This document shows, one piece after another, positions 35,338-45,898 of a DNA stretch of 64,000 nucleotides. The DNA is from Enoplolaimus lenunculus. Its lineage: Eukaryota; Nematoda; Enoplea; Enoplida; Thoracostomopsidae. The notes under the pieces are model-generated. The model searched no databases. It was not told the origin of the DNA and was given only the letters and a program-made list of their open reading frames with translations. Numbering within the stretch: the stretch's first letter is position 1; each line of letters begins with the position of its first letter. The position numbers were made by a program, and so were the translations under genes. Where the stretch lies: positions 62,001-126,000 of the forward strand of contig JASANG010003737.1 of the NCBI GenBank assembly GCA_030248215.1. Direction: 5' to 3'.

Positions 35338-35841
35338 GGCTGGGTTTCGGAAATCATACTTAAGTATTTACTTAGCTTAATACTTAAGTAAATATTTGAA
35401 TCTCCGATTTGAGTAAATACTTAATTTTTCAGACAAAAACAGATAAACGCTAAATGTGAGCCGTTATCATAACAAAAAATACTTTTGCTTTATATAAAGG
35501 AGGCATCGTAAGTCAACAATTTCAGATTAATATTTGAATCTCCGATTTAAGTAAATATTTAAGTTTTTGGACAAAAACAGGTAAACGCTAAATGTGAGCC
35601 ATCGTCATAACAAAAAATAATAATTTTGCTTTCTATAAAGGAGGAATCGGGAGTCATCAATTTCAGTTAAACACCGAAGTTAGTATGCCTGCTCTGTTAA
35701 TCTGTAATGCATCAACTTTAGTCAGCGACTTATGTATTTACTTAAGACTTTAGTACGCTTTTAAAAACGACAAAACGGTTTACTACAGTACCTATCACGT
35801 ACTTAAGTCGTAGTTATAAGTAGGATTTCAGAAATTCAGCC
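35338..35841. mobile_element. MITE N with 25-bp TIRs and an internal 138-bp tandem duplication
   Basis: Ends pair as ggctgggtttcggaaatc and its near complement at 35817-35841. Taagta-rich palindromes lie inside each end. Internally 35391-35528 is duplicated as 35529-35667, sharing atctccgattt and aacgctaaatgtgagcc. No coding content. Confidence 0.7.
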
Positions 35842-35954
35842 AAGATCTTTCAGGTAAGCATGCTGAGAGCGTAAAGTTGAATGACAAAATTATGGAATTT
35901 ATAGAACACAAAAGTCAGTACGAACGGAATACTTAAAATCAGTGGTTGTATTTT

Positions 35955-36162
35955 TAGTTGTGTGTAGCGCCTATCACCAGTTTGTAATTACTATTCAAAC
36001 AAACGAACCGCGACTGGTACGAAGCTAAAATAACACACAGAAATAGGGTGTGTTGAATTTAACCAGCGTACCAAATTTTGGAATTTTTTAATCTCTGGTT
36101 CAAAAGTTACGTGAACTATCACTCGCCGTTGATAGGTGCTATACACATTTGAGAATACGGCA
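35955..36162. mobile_element. Family I MITE in Hox intron 1
   Basis: tgtgtagcgcctatcaccag to gctatacacatttgagaata. Confidence 0.65.
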
Positions 36163-36298
36163 CAGGTTCGTCATAATACAATAGTTAAGTGGCTTAAGTT
36201 ACTTTATTAGCATTTTACCAATTACCTTTTCCACAGCATATTTATTTCATCATGGGTCCTAGCTGTTTCACACCTAACCATTTCAAACAAAATCAGTA

Positions 36299-36653
36299 CT
36301 GTAGTGACCCGAAAAAGAGAGACAGACGTATATATATTTAGCCTCTCCAAAGCAAATCCCTTGCTATTCGGTTAAGGATTTTTATTTGCCTGTAATTCGC
36401 CTCCTATTGGTTGGACCCAACATTTTTCGTTTTATATTTCAGACCTGACTTGATCCGCAGTTTTTTTTGTTAATTGTCATGTCCGTTGATCTGTTTCTGA
36501 ATTAAACAAAGTTTATGCAGGTTGTCTGTTTTACATATATGAGCAGTCTAGGCCATTGTTCTGCTTTTGTCTCTTTTATGGACTCTAATTAGGACTTATG
36601 GACTCTAACCGTTAACGGTCTGTAAATTTTTCTACACGCCTGTGTCACTATAG
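36299..36653. mobile_element. Family D MITE
   Basis: Left TIR ctgtagtgacccgaaaaaga is clear; the right end is weak (gtgtcactatagtacag). Confidence 0.6.
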
Positions 36654-36725
36654 TACAGATTTTAAAATAGTCTATCAAGGAGCTTGATTACCACGTGGAC
36701 AAAAGTGCTCTTTGCTTTTGATATA

Positions 36726-37015
36726 CTGTAGTAACCTGCATTCAACAGGGAAAAATGAAAGATCTTTTCAGTTTAAATCAACAGCTGGCTATAGCTTAAT
36801 CTTTATACTATTGATATCCATAGAGCTAAACTTAAGCTTTAAAAGTATATTCCAAAGTAACGTACGCTTATTAGAGAGAATGGCATGATTTAAATTTTAA
36901 AGTCCAAATATCCTTCAGCGGGTTGAAAAATAAATAACAATCTGTAACCTTATAGCATCACGCGCTGGAGTTACAAACCATATATCAGGCCGTTCTCTTA
37001 TTCGTCTTACTACAG
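36726..37015. mobile_element. Family D MITE, diverged
   Basis: Left ctgtagtaacctgcattc, right cttattcgtcttactacag. Only about 70 bp from the previous copy. Confidence 0.6.
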
Positions 37016-37324
37016 TAATATTACAAAAATTAAACGTGCATTCAACATTAAACAAAACGAATTAAAGTTAGCAGAACATGGCAACATCATACTTAAGGTG
37101 ACAGTTAGGCACAATGCAAGTTATCAAAGTTTTCGGGTAACGTTTAGCTTGAAATAGGTTGACGGTGCTTAAGCCTCTTGGAGTGTCATTCAATCCATCA
37201 CTCGGACGCAATTCAATTTTAGTCTGGTCAAAGTCTTGAGACTAAAAATACACCACCGTGGGTGGTATCGAAATCAAATTGTCGCTCAAGGCTGAACAGT
37301 TTTGACCAATGTTACTTTGACATG

Positions 37325-37430
37325 CGTAACAGTAGTATAAGCATATTTCTAAGCTTAAGCTTAAGTAGGTACAAACCTAAGCAAAAAATTAATATGCTTA
37401 ATCTCACTCTATTATAGACCCACAACGAAA
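37325..37430. mobile_element. Family A MITE fragment
   Basis: Internal arm sequence agtagtataagcatattt through tctattatagacccacaa, TIRs lost. In Hox intron 1. Confidence 0.5.
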
Positions 37431-37588
37431 TGGTTGCTCTCAAACTAATATGACCGCAGTTTTATAGCTGGTCACTATATTGCCTGCTAATTTTACTTAG
37501 AAACCGATATGCAATCAGTAGATGTAGTAAGATATTGTTAGGCGTGAATAAACTATATTAATAACCAAATTTATGTGTAAATTGTGTA

Positions 37589-37999
37589 CTGTAGTGACCC
37601 GAATAAGAGGGGGGCTGATATTTATTTGGCCTCTCCGTAAGGTACCTTCCGTTATTTGAATACGAACTGTTATTTAATTTTAAATAGCCCTCCGGCGTTC
37701 TACGTTGCCGATATATATCCGGTATTGCAACTATCCGTTGAATTAAACTTTTATTTGTCGTATATCAAAAACTTTAGTGATAATGCAAGGTTATACTAAG
37801 GAACTTAAGTATGCTTTAAAGTTTCGAACTCAAATTTATTTACTCCTTGAGTCATTTATGCACTACAATTAAGGAAAACTAACATTTATGGACTCTAATA
37901 GTTTAGGGACTCTATCCGCTTACGGACTCTTAATAGGGATACAGACTCCTATTGATTGGGACTCTAAATGGGGACCACCTCTTATTCGGGTCGCTACAG
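37589..37999. mobile_element. Family D MITE, TA flanked
   Basis: Both TIRs are nearly perfect (ctgtagtgacccgaataaga and cttattcgggtcgctacag), flanked by TA. The best reference copy. Confidence 0.85.
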
Positions 38000-38614
38000 T
38001 ATATATAAGGGAGTTAAGTAGTACAGTATTGGAGTAATATGCGTACTCACCGAAATAATTCTTCATGTGCAGTTTCAGGAGCAGGCGCTACAAGAAACAT
38101 ATAGTGATGCAAATATTGCAACCACCTTGACTAGTGTATGTATATAATTAAAGCTGGAATGACCACATTCGTATATAACTGAAGCAATATTCAAACAATG
38201 CTTTGTTTTACAATGTTTTCTTTAGAACAAAGACGTGTCGATTGTTCTTTAAAAGAAACTTTGCATGCAGATTGTTGTGTATTCGGTAAATTTTGTGCAT
38301 TGCGCAAAACTGGCTGACTAGTTCATATTAAAACTGGTTTGGGGGCTTTTCGAAGATTTTCCGTTAAGACTGGCGGGTGATAGCAGTGAATTTTTTAAGA
38401 AAAATATCCTTTGGTATTTTGTAAACGAACATACAATAACTTTATATTTATATATGTAGATGCACACATGTATATACATATATTATACATAAATATCTAA
38501 TATTTTACACAGTCAATATGTACGGCGAATAATGGCAATAATCGTAAATTATACTTGCCGATAATTAACGAGACCTTTCGAACATATATCACTTTTTCAA
38601 AATTTATATCAGGG

Positions 38615-38641
38615 CGTCTCTCGCTCTCTCTCGCTCTCTTT
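38615..38641 (+). promoter_or_regulatory. CT/GAGA tract upstream of the candidate alternative Hox exon
   Basis: Almost pure CT repeat with regular CTCTCGCTCTC phrasing, about 50 bp 5' of the ATG at 38691. GAGA-type tracts are common in metazoan promoters and Hox regulatory DNA. Here it could mark an intronic promoter or be a plain microsatellite. Confidence 0.3.
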
Positions 38642-38690
38642 GCGCCTTTCTAAAGCCTGCTGCAGTTTGTTTGGAGAGTATTAAAATATT

Positions 38691-38811
38691 ATGTTTTCAA
38701 CCGCGGGGGTAACAAAACTACGACGGTGGCCTATCGTCCACCGAGGGGCGGCTTCTCTGGGTGGCCGACAGAAGTGTGGTACACCCGAAACGTATGTGAC
38801 AATTCGACGGG
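38691..38811 (+). CDS. Possible alternative first coding exon of the Hox gene
   Basis: An ATG at 38691 opens 40 codons (MFSTAGVTKLRRWPIVHRG... to ...ETYVTIRR) that run into a strong donor, GACGGG|GTGAGTG, at 38811/38812. The exon ends in phase 1, which is the phase exon 2 of the Hox gene needs (G|GC, giving ...[14 protein letters not shown]). The segment is GC-richer than the surrounding intron, has many RNY codons, has no match to the MITE families seen here, and follows a CT/GAGA tract at 38615-38641. Splicing to 43370 would give a protein of about 130 aa with a homeodomain but no hexapeptide or low-complexity N-terminus. No expression evidence is available. A minus-strand frame through the same patch is also open, so this stays a candidate. 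Confidence 0.35.
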
Positions 38812-39214
38812 GTGAGTGCCTAAAATTGTATCGGAACCGGAACTGTTGTTGGGAAAGGCGACGAGCGCGAATTTCTCCGCTACGTTTTCTTCAAACCATG
38901 TTTTTCTTTTATTGGAGGTCAATAGCTTACGTACCGAATTTGAGTAGCAGCATATACAAGCGGAGCGATAGAGCGAATATATACCGGTGTGAAATTTTGT
39001 GGAGAGATAAGGAAACGCACACTTAGGATGAGGAACTTTATGGATCGTATAGGACAGAACGAATTCTTTGATATCAGATTATATACCATCACTTGAGTGA
39101 AATTTTGGCTACGCTGTTGAGTGCTATCAAACGTGCTTATATCCTTGTAATTTGTAAGCTATTTGTTTCTGCCAGATTTTCACAAATTTGCTGAGTTTAT
39201 GAATGCACAACGGA

Positions 39215-39300
39215 ATAGGGTACATGGGTGGATTTGAACCTAGGCATGCCATAAGAATCATACTGTCCGAAAAATATTTAAGCAGAAACTCTGCCAACAC
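39215..39300 (-). other. tRNA-like segment (possible SINE head), minus strand
   Basis: A good B box, ggttcaaatcc, on the minus strand (39230-39240), preceded by gtatgattcttatgg, similar to tRNA anticodon-arm sequence, and by a weak A-box-like tggcagagt. No clean cloverleaf can be drawn. It lies in Hox intron 1. Confidence 0.3.
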
Positions 39301-39389
39301 ATTTGTATGTATCAATCATTCAGATTTAAACTTCAGCTTCGACTTATAACTTTTTAAGTAATATAATTATTAAAGCATTATATCTCATA

Positions 39390-39621
39390 CACTGTTAATT
39401 CAAATGAGTAGATTAATCAATTCGGCTAGCGAGTTGGTTAAACGTTAAATCACTCTGAGTTGATGTGATTCTCAATCTGAGTTGAGTTGACTCTGGGTGG
39501 GTTGGTTAATTAACTCAGAATGAATTGAATCAACTCAAAATTCTGAGTTCTTCTAGTCCTAACTCAGACTGAGTGATTCAACGCATTCTGAGTTAAAGTC
39601 AACTCACTGAAATTTACAGTG
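39390..39621. mobile_element. Family E MITE
   Basis: Complete, in Hox intron 1, with arms tgagttgagttgactctggg and its complement. Confidence 0.8.
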
Positions 39622-40217
39622 TAGCGTCACTAGCGGATCCAGAGAGGAATGGTACACATCTTCCCCGTCAGAAAATGTTCTGTGATATAATGGTTAGGTT
39701 CTTAATACAATTTTTCCCCTTCAGAAAATTTGCACATTATTTCATGCACTTAAAATCGCGTTTCATATCATATGCCAGCTCGCTTGCACAAACAATCGCC
39801 AGAAATTTTGCGGTGGATCCGCCGCATGGCGTTTTCAGTTGTTGGACGCCCGCGATACAGGGACCAATACTTACAAAGCGGACTAGAGACACTATAATAG
39901 CATCATCCCCGAGGTTCTGGGCTGAAACAAGAAACAGAACGTTTAATAAAAAATGGCATAAAATTTGACACGCTTGCTCCCAAAAAACATTTTTATATAA
40001 TATAGTAATATTATTTGTTTTGAAATCAAATCCTGGCCACGCGTCTGCCTTCGATTAAGCATTATTTTTATTTTAATTATTCAAAAACAAATTGTACAAA
40101 CAATATTTGAGGTATCGAATATTTAAGAAACAATATATCATTATTTCACCAACTTGTGTCAAACTGAACAATAATTAATAATTTTTGAAATGTATCAAAT
40201 AAACACTCACCGTGATT

Positions 40218-40405
40218 TTGGCCAGTAGATTAAGCGTATTCCTAAGCCTATGTTGCCTAAGTCGAAGCGTTGCCAAAATGTGTTCCTAAGCCTTAACCTA
40301 TGCCTAAGCCTAAGCCTAGGCAAAAAAGGGTAATCTAGAACGTAAAATCTACTGTTTTATAAACCCACCAGAAACCTGGACACCCCTTAAAGTAACGTGG
40401 CCGTG
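40218..40405. mobile_element. Family B MITE (relative of A)
   Basis: Ends resemble taacgtggcc. Inside are ccaccagaaacctggac and taagcctaagcctaggc. Same architecture as family A but with a different TIR. In Hox intron 1. Confidence 0.65.
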
Positions 40406-41261
40406 ATTTTTGACTCAAACGATGTATTTAGCGTTTTTTCCAATCTTTTTAACACCGATCACATATCAAAAACAATTTTGAACTTTTAATAAAAACTAAT
40501 ATTTTAAAAATATATTGTGTAAACTTAGGTGTTTTACGCATGAAAAACAACGACAAAATAAACGCATGTTTGCAGTTAAAATATGACATATTGCGTCAGG
40601 TTTTTTGTTTGCGATTATTTTGCAATTTTACCCCCACCCGAAAAATTTTGAAACAATTTTTGCAACATTTACGCGTATGAATACAGAATGAGACCAGATG
40701 TTTTTCGCCCATAGGGCCGTTTATTTAACAAGCGGTTAGCGGGGGCTTATATTTCCCAGCCCGCAATAATTGTAGGAACTTGCGTATATTGGGAGACAGG
40801 AAGACCGATGAACTTAGCAGCCATTGGGATATTTTAACGATTACGATTTAGCATGAATTTTTAAGTTTTTGCGCTTATGATTATTCGTAGGTTTAGGTTC
40901 AGGTTTTTAGGCTTAGTAGGCAAGCCCTTACTTATTAACGTGGGCCAGTTTCTCAAATAATGTATTTTTCTAACGATTTTACAGGGATACCTAACGGTAG
41001 ATTCAGTTTTATATATCTGGAGCAAAAAACTGTGTTGGGTACAATAATAAAACAATTTTGCTATCGAAACGCCCCGGTAAATTGGAATTATTAGAAATAT
41101 TGAAGGTTTACATACAGTAAAAACCCTTGCTTATTGCATAACATTATATATATGCAGTCTTAGAGCATGATCTCAACGCAGTATCCCTGTCTCGTACTGG
41201 TTGGTCTCTATATTAACACGAGTCAATATACGTACTGGAGTATGTATAAATCAAAAATTGA

Positions 41262-41571
41262 CACTGAAAAAAATGGTGAGTCAAATTGACTCTCTCCGGA
41301 ATAGGCTTTTCGGCACTACACAAACTGAGTCAAATTCGACTCCGCCAGAGTCAAACGCGCGAATTAGTTAATAGAATTTGACTCTGGCCGAGTCGAATTT
41401 TGACTCAATTTGTGTAGCCCCGAAAAGCCTATTTCGGAGAGAGTCAATTTGACTCAACAGTTTTTACAGTGTAAAAGCCTATTTCGAAGAGAGTCAATTT
41501 GACTCACCAGTTTTTACAGTGTAAAAGCCTATTTCGGAGAGAGTCAATTTGACTCACCAGTTTTTACAGTG
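41262..41571. mobile_element. Family C MITE with its right end repeated three times
   Basis: The normal element runs to 41471. The last 50 bp (aaaagcctatttcg ... tttttacagtg) are then repeated twice more in tandem (41472-41521, 41522-41571). Confidence 0.85.
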
Positions 41572-41832
41572 TACATACTTACCGAGCCAGAAAGTTTATA
41601 TATGGTAAAATTTCACAACAAAAAATGATGATGTATGGCTTGGCAAAATTTAACAAATATATATCGATCAGGTATTAGATTTATTAAACTTGAATATATA
41701 TTCACTTCTATACTTGATATGGCACGAATAAAATTCAGGGTCGCAGTTTGTGTAAAAGCATTGGATTAGCTGTATACTCTTAAAATATACGCTGCCGCAA
41801 ATGTTTTTAGATTCAAAAGTCTTCTAGATACC

Positions 41833-42262
41833 TGTTGTAGTGACCCGAATAAAAAAGAGGGGGCACTGATATTTATTTGGCCTCTCAAGAGGATACCCCT
41901 ATTATTCGGTCACGGACCGTTATTTATTTTTATCCGGCTCTCCGCCGCCTCTCGTTACTGATATGCATCAGGGTATTGTAACTATCCGTTGAATTGAACG
42001 TTTGTCTTGTATCAAAAGCTTGAGTGATAATGCAAGGTTATACTTAGGAATGTACATTTAAAAACTTAAGTACGCGTTAAAGTTTCGAACTCAAAATTAT
42101 TTGATCATCGAGTTATTTGTCAATACAATTAGGGGCAATTGACATTTATGGACACTAATCAGGGTCTAGGGACTCTATACACTTATGGACTCGTATTAGG
42201 GATACTGACTATTATTGATTGGTATTCAAAATGGGAACCCGCCTCTGATTCGGGTCACTACA
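41833..42262. mobile_element. Family D MITE
   Basis: Both TIRs are recognisable (gtagtgacccgaataa; attcgggtcactacat). In Hox intron 1, about 260 bp after the expanded family C copy. Confidence 0.8.
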
Positions 42263-43137
42263 TTAAATATTAGACTACATACGAAGGAAAAGTACAAGGA
42301 TCAATTAATTAGGACTGTAGTTCCCTGGTCTCTGGAGTGACAGCCTTAAACGTGAGGTTTCTGCTTATAACAATCAAGCACATGATTGGGTGTCGTTTTA
42401 TGCAAGTTTGGTATGAAACAGTCAAATATCGGTTTCAATTAAACGGTTTAGCATTCTGAAAGAAATAATAACTAAAGCCACGCGCAAAATAATATTTCTT
42501 ACATTTAACAAAAAAATTTTATACATTTAAGAATATAATTAGCAAGGTATAGTTGGACTTAAAAAGTATTTCCGTTATAACAGTAAAAAAATTTTTAAAA
42601 AGTTTTAAAATGAAGTCTGAAAATCATTGTATATTATGGAAAGACAGAAACGTTTTCTTGTTATTTTTAGAAAAAATGACTTAAATATCAGAAAACTTTT
42701 CAGTGTTGTCACTGAAATCACATTTCTGAATAAAAGTTCAGAAGCACTTTTTTTGTTTGATTGCTTGACATTGTATCCAAATTCAAAGAGAACGAATGTT
42801 TATTTTCGTCGATTTTGGTTACTATCAGCCTGATGCCGATCGCATAAAGTTTACTCTAAGATGGGGCTGATCATTCCGGGTTAGGGTTACCTTAACCGGA
42901 GATGTCTAGTTTATAACTTGCGCATACCACTCAACTGCAGTGCATAGGGACGTCCCACCAAAAAATTCTTCGGCTAAAACAAATCAGCATTGAGCCAGGC
43001 GCCAAAATTGAAATCTTGAAATTAAAAAATTAAACTTTTTATCTATTTAATTAAAGCTGGAATGCTCCACACAAGTACGTATTTTGCGCAACTTCCCAGC
43101 GTTTTTTGCTTACAACTTTATCAGGGAGAAAACGCAG

Positions 43138-43216
43138 AAAAGAGAAAAAGCAGCAAAGAAAACCACAAAAAACCCAAACAACAAAAAAAAAAAAAAAAAA
43201 GGCGAAAAAAAAAAAA
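43138..43216. repeat. A-rich tract before Hox exon 2
   Basis: Two poly(A) runs of about 17 and 14 within purine-rich DNA, abutting the truncated family A element. The poly(A) could be the tail of a retroposed sequence or simple repeat expansion. Confidence 0.6.
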
Positions 43217-43227
43217 AACACAACACA

Positions 43228-43307
43228 ATAAAAACAGTCTAAAGCTTAAGCTTACTTTATTCTAATCCCACAGAAAAAACGTTCCGCCCCTGACCTTTGC
43301 ATGGGTC
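43228..43307. mobile_element. Family A MITE, right-half fragment near Hox exon 2
   Basis: Only the right arm and TIR remain (agtctaaagcttaagctt ... gacctttgcatgggtc). It abuts an A-rich tract on its left and lies about 60 bp from the homeobox exon. Confidence 0.65.
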
Positions 43308-43369
43308 AATAAATTGAACCGATTGTTAATATGGGCACCTTAATTGTAAATTAAATTTGACATTTTTAG

Positions 43370-43515
43370 GCAGTCGTGGTGACAGCAAACGCATTCGAAC
43401 AGCGTACACGCGGACTCAAGTCCTTGAACTTGAAAAAGAATTCCATTTCAATCGATATTTGACGCGAAAAAGACGTATTGAAATTGCACAATTTCTTGAA
43501 TTATCTGAAAGACAA
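43370..43515 (+). CDS. Hox4: Hox4-like homeobox gene, exon 2 (homeodomain residues 1-44)
   Basis: Acceptor TTTTTAG at 43369, then a split Gly codon and SRGDSKR leading into the homeodomain. Helices 1 and 2 are complete, with [19 protein letters not shown] followed by [19 protein letters not shown]13, R24, T27, R28, I32 and S41 match Hox4 better than Hox2 or Hox3. Exon 2 ends after Q44 at the donor CAA|GTTAGT (43515/43516). Exon length is 146 nt, phase 1 in and phase 0 out. The frame stays open into the intron for about 47 codons, so intron retention would give a protein lacking the recognition helix. A fragment of MITE family A (43228-43307) ends about 60 bp upstream of the acceptor. Confidence 0.95.
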
Positions 43516-44754
43516 GTTAGTCAATATTTCACTGTTAACGGTGTGTTTAGTCGTGTAACTGATTTTCCTTATGTCTTGTGCTTGGAGTCACACAGGCTTA
43601 AGCGAAGAACAAGAGATCAGCGTAGTTCTATGAGTACCTGCTGTTATTCTCAATAGTGTATACACTGCAAAAAATGGTGAGTCAAGTTGACTCCCTCGGA
43701 AATAGGCTTTTCCTGACTACACAAACTGAGTCAAATTCGACTGCACCACAGTCAAATTCGATTTACAATGTCGCACGTTTGACTTTGGTGGAGTCGAATT
43801 TGAGTCAGTCTGTGTAGTCAGGAAAAGCCTATTTCCGACAGAGTCAATTTGCGTCCCCATTTTTTACAGTGTAGCTTCTATCGGCAGTTAGTAAAATAGC
43901 TTTTCAGTGAATTCAACTGCAGTAGACGCTAATCTCAAAGCCCTACGCCATCGTTGAGCAGCTCAAAGTTCAAACCATTACCCGTATTTTTGAATGCGAG
44001 TAGCAACTCACGCCAGGCGGTGATACAGGCCACCATGTTACTATCGAATCAGTGAACGACAAAGTTTGATAATCAGCATGTTTTTGAGATTTGATTGCAA
44101 TATTTCTGTGCAAATTTTGAGATTCACAACTGCAGTTGTTTATGAGTTTGAAAACATGACACTAACTGGCGATAGATGCCATACGCATTTGCAGGGGGGT
44201 CCACGCCACGCCATTGTGGGGCCGTACCCGCCAAATTTGGCTGTTGACCACCCAAATTGACTCGGGGTAAAAGCAAACAATGTTGAGTTGCAATAGTAGG
44301 GGCTCCCCAAAATTCACTCGGTGCCCCCCCCAGACAAAATTTTCTGCGGACGCCCCTGCGTACTTGAAAAAATGGGCCAATGTGCTAAGTTTCGTCGGTT
44401 CAAACTCGCTTGCTAAGAACATACAATGTGACAATGTCTAATTTCGGAGCTAAAGCCCCGAACCTTGAGCCTAAAAAAATTACAAATTCTAGTTTGACTA
44501 TCCAGCCTATAACGTCGGACTACGATTTGAAATACTTCGCTACTGTGTGTAAATCTTACACTATGTCTGCGTTTAAGTTGTATAAACTGGTATCACGACA
44601 ACTCGTCGACCGACAACTTGTAATCCGAAACTTCATCCGCTCTACAATTTGTCGCCCATAACCATGCTTTGGCTTACCCACAGGCGTAGCATTACGCCTT
44701 TATAATTGCCGCAAAATTCACAGTCAAATGATTCGTTTTTGGTATAATTTTCAG
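43516..44754 (+). other. Hox intron 2, inside the homeobox between codons 44 and 45
   Basis: A 1,239-bp phase-0 intron, GTTAGT...TTTTCAG, that splits the homeobox directly before the recognition helix. It carries a TA-flanked family C MITE (43663-43871), a degenerate family I fragment near 44.1-44.2 kb, and a segment at about 44195-44360 related to 13755-13925 (ending in a motif like gcggacgcccctg). The rest is AT-rich with no coding signal. Confidence 0.9.
43663..43871. mobile_element. Family C MITE inside the homeobox intron, TA flanked
   Basis: Complete, with TA at both borders. It makes up about one sixth of Hox intron 2. Confidence 0.85.
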
Positions 44755-44880
44755 GTTAAAATTTGGTTTCAAAATCGTCGTATGAAGCATAAAAAAGAGA
44801 CTAAATGTAGCGATCGGATGGATTTTCCACCGCACATCGATCCAAGATACGCCAACTTAGCCGGTTACTATCACTACTAA
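44755..44880 (+). CDS. Hox4: Hox4-like homeobox gene, exon 3 (recognition helix and C-terminus)
   Basis: Acceptor ATTTTCAG at 44754, then VKIWFQNRRMKHKKE, which is homeodomain residues 45-59 with the invariant W48, F49, Q50, N51 and R53. His at position 56 (Trp in most Hox4-8 proteins) and Val at 45 are shared with Hox2, so the helix is mixed in character. The C-terminal tail after the homeodomain is short, ends in GYYHY and stops at TAA 44878-44880. The total predicted protein is 749 aa with the homeodomain at about residues 665-724. Directly downstream are three tandem hairpin repeats. Candidate poly(A) signals are ATTAAA at 45425-45430 and AATAAA at 45899-45904. Confidence 0.95.
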   Translation, partial: VKIWFQNRRMKHKKETKCSDRMDFPPHIDPRYANLAGYYHY

Positions 44881-44912
44881 ATATACACCCTTCGAGTTCA
44901 AAACGACACCAT

Positions 44913-45080
44913 CCGTTATGGTTCCGACTCGAATACCAGAGTCGGAGGAACATGTTACCTTTGGATGAACCGTTATGGTCCCGACTCCAATAGAAGTCAG
45001 AGGAACACGTTACCTTTGGATGATCCGTTATAGTTCCGACTCCAATACCAGACTCAGAGGAACACATTACCTGTGGCTGG
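44913..45080 (+). repeat. Three tandem ~56-bp hairpin repeats just after the Hox stop codon
   Basis: Copies begin at 44913, 44970 and 45025 and each opens with ccgttat. Each copy carries ttccgactc, a short loop, then a sequence close to gagtcggaggaa. In copy 1 the arms are nearly perfect complements; copies 2 and 3 have decayed. The array starts 33 bp after the TAA, so it should lie in the 3' UTR. The 143-codon minus-strand frame over it is a by-product of the repeat. Confidence 0.75.
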
Positions 45081-45424
45081 TTGAAATTGACAAAAGTTCC
45101 AAACTTGCATAGTAGAAGAAGTAGTTGTGACACCAGTTGGGGTTGAACTGAATCGAAGGTATCTTGATGTTCGGCTTTGTTTGAATTGAATTTTTCCTTG
45201 CTGAGTACCGTCCGTAAGGCTATGGGGCACAACGGTCAATTGGCAAGCGTGGACAATTTTCAGAACGATGACGGCAATTGAATTGTTGGATCTATTTCGC
45301 TTTTTAGTTAATATATTTCAAACATAAGTTTAAAAGTAGATGTGTTATGATGTCGGTAAATTAGCTTTGTTATGCAAGTATTGTTCAACCGGAAGCTTCA
45401 ATACTGCACTTGGGACTAACTCTA

Positions 45425-45430
45425 ATTAAA
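45425..45430 (+). promoter_or_regulatory. Candidate Hox poly(A) signal ATTAAA
   Basis: First recognisable poly(A) hexamer variant downstream of the Hox stop, about 545 bp after the TAA. A canonical AATAAA follows at 45899-45904. Which one is used cannot be decided from sequence. Confidence 0.35.
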
Positions 45431-45609
45431 TACAAGCATTGGAGTTGTCAGATATCTGCAAGAGTATGCAACTGCGTTCATTTCTAAAATAATTATTCAT
45501 ACAGGTAGATGTATAAAATTCGAAAGTTTGCACGTGCGTTGCAACTTATTTAACGTTTCAACCACTAGGCTTCACTGGCGCAGCTTAAATCATTATTCTG
45601 CCGCTGCCA

Positions 45610-45773
45610 TGCCCGTAGCTAGCTCACCTTGCTAGGGGGGTTGCATAAAATTATTCAGGAGGAGCGTTTAACGGTTTTCAATGACTTACAAGCAAGGTTG
45701 AAAACCTTCTTGAGGGGGCCCCAAAAATTTTCAGGGGGCTCAGCCGCCCTGTCCCCCCCGTGGCTACGGGCCC
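45610..45773. mobile_element. Family H element in the presumed Hox 3' UTR or just after it
   Basis: Good ends (gcccgtagct; tggctacgggcc). It lies between the two candidate poly(A) signals. Confidence 0.75.
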
Positions 45774-45898
45774 GGTGCTGCTCATGTATGGATGCGTTTT
45801 GATTTGAGCTTCCAACAGAAAATTGCAGTAAAATTTTTTAAACTTTCATATTTGAATATGTTTAGCTATGTATTTATTTTGCAAAATAGTCTTTCATA

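Larger units (their letters stand above)
29762..43369 (+). other. Hox intron 1 (13.6 kb), filled with MITEs; holds a possible alternative first exon
   Basis: GT...AG intron separating the hexapeptide exon from the homeobox exon. In vertebrate Hox genes the equivalent intron is usually one or a few kb. It contains MITE copies of families C, D, E, H, I, K and N (listed separately), an AT microsatellite at 34719-34826, a tRNA-like minus-strand segment near 39.2 kb, and a GC-richer patch at 38.69-39.02 kb next to a CT tract. Between these I see AT-rich sequence without recognisable coding content. Intronic enhancers are likely on general grounds, but I cannot point to one. Confidence 0.85.

Noticed and set aside
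44801-45232. 143-codon minus-strand frame
   Set aside because: It lies antisense to Hox exon 3 and over the 3' hairpin repeats; its repeats in protein mirror the DNA repeats.
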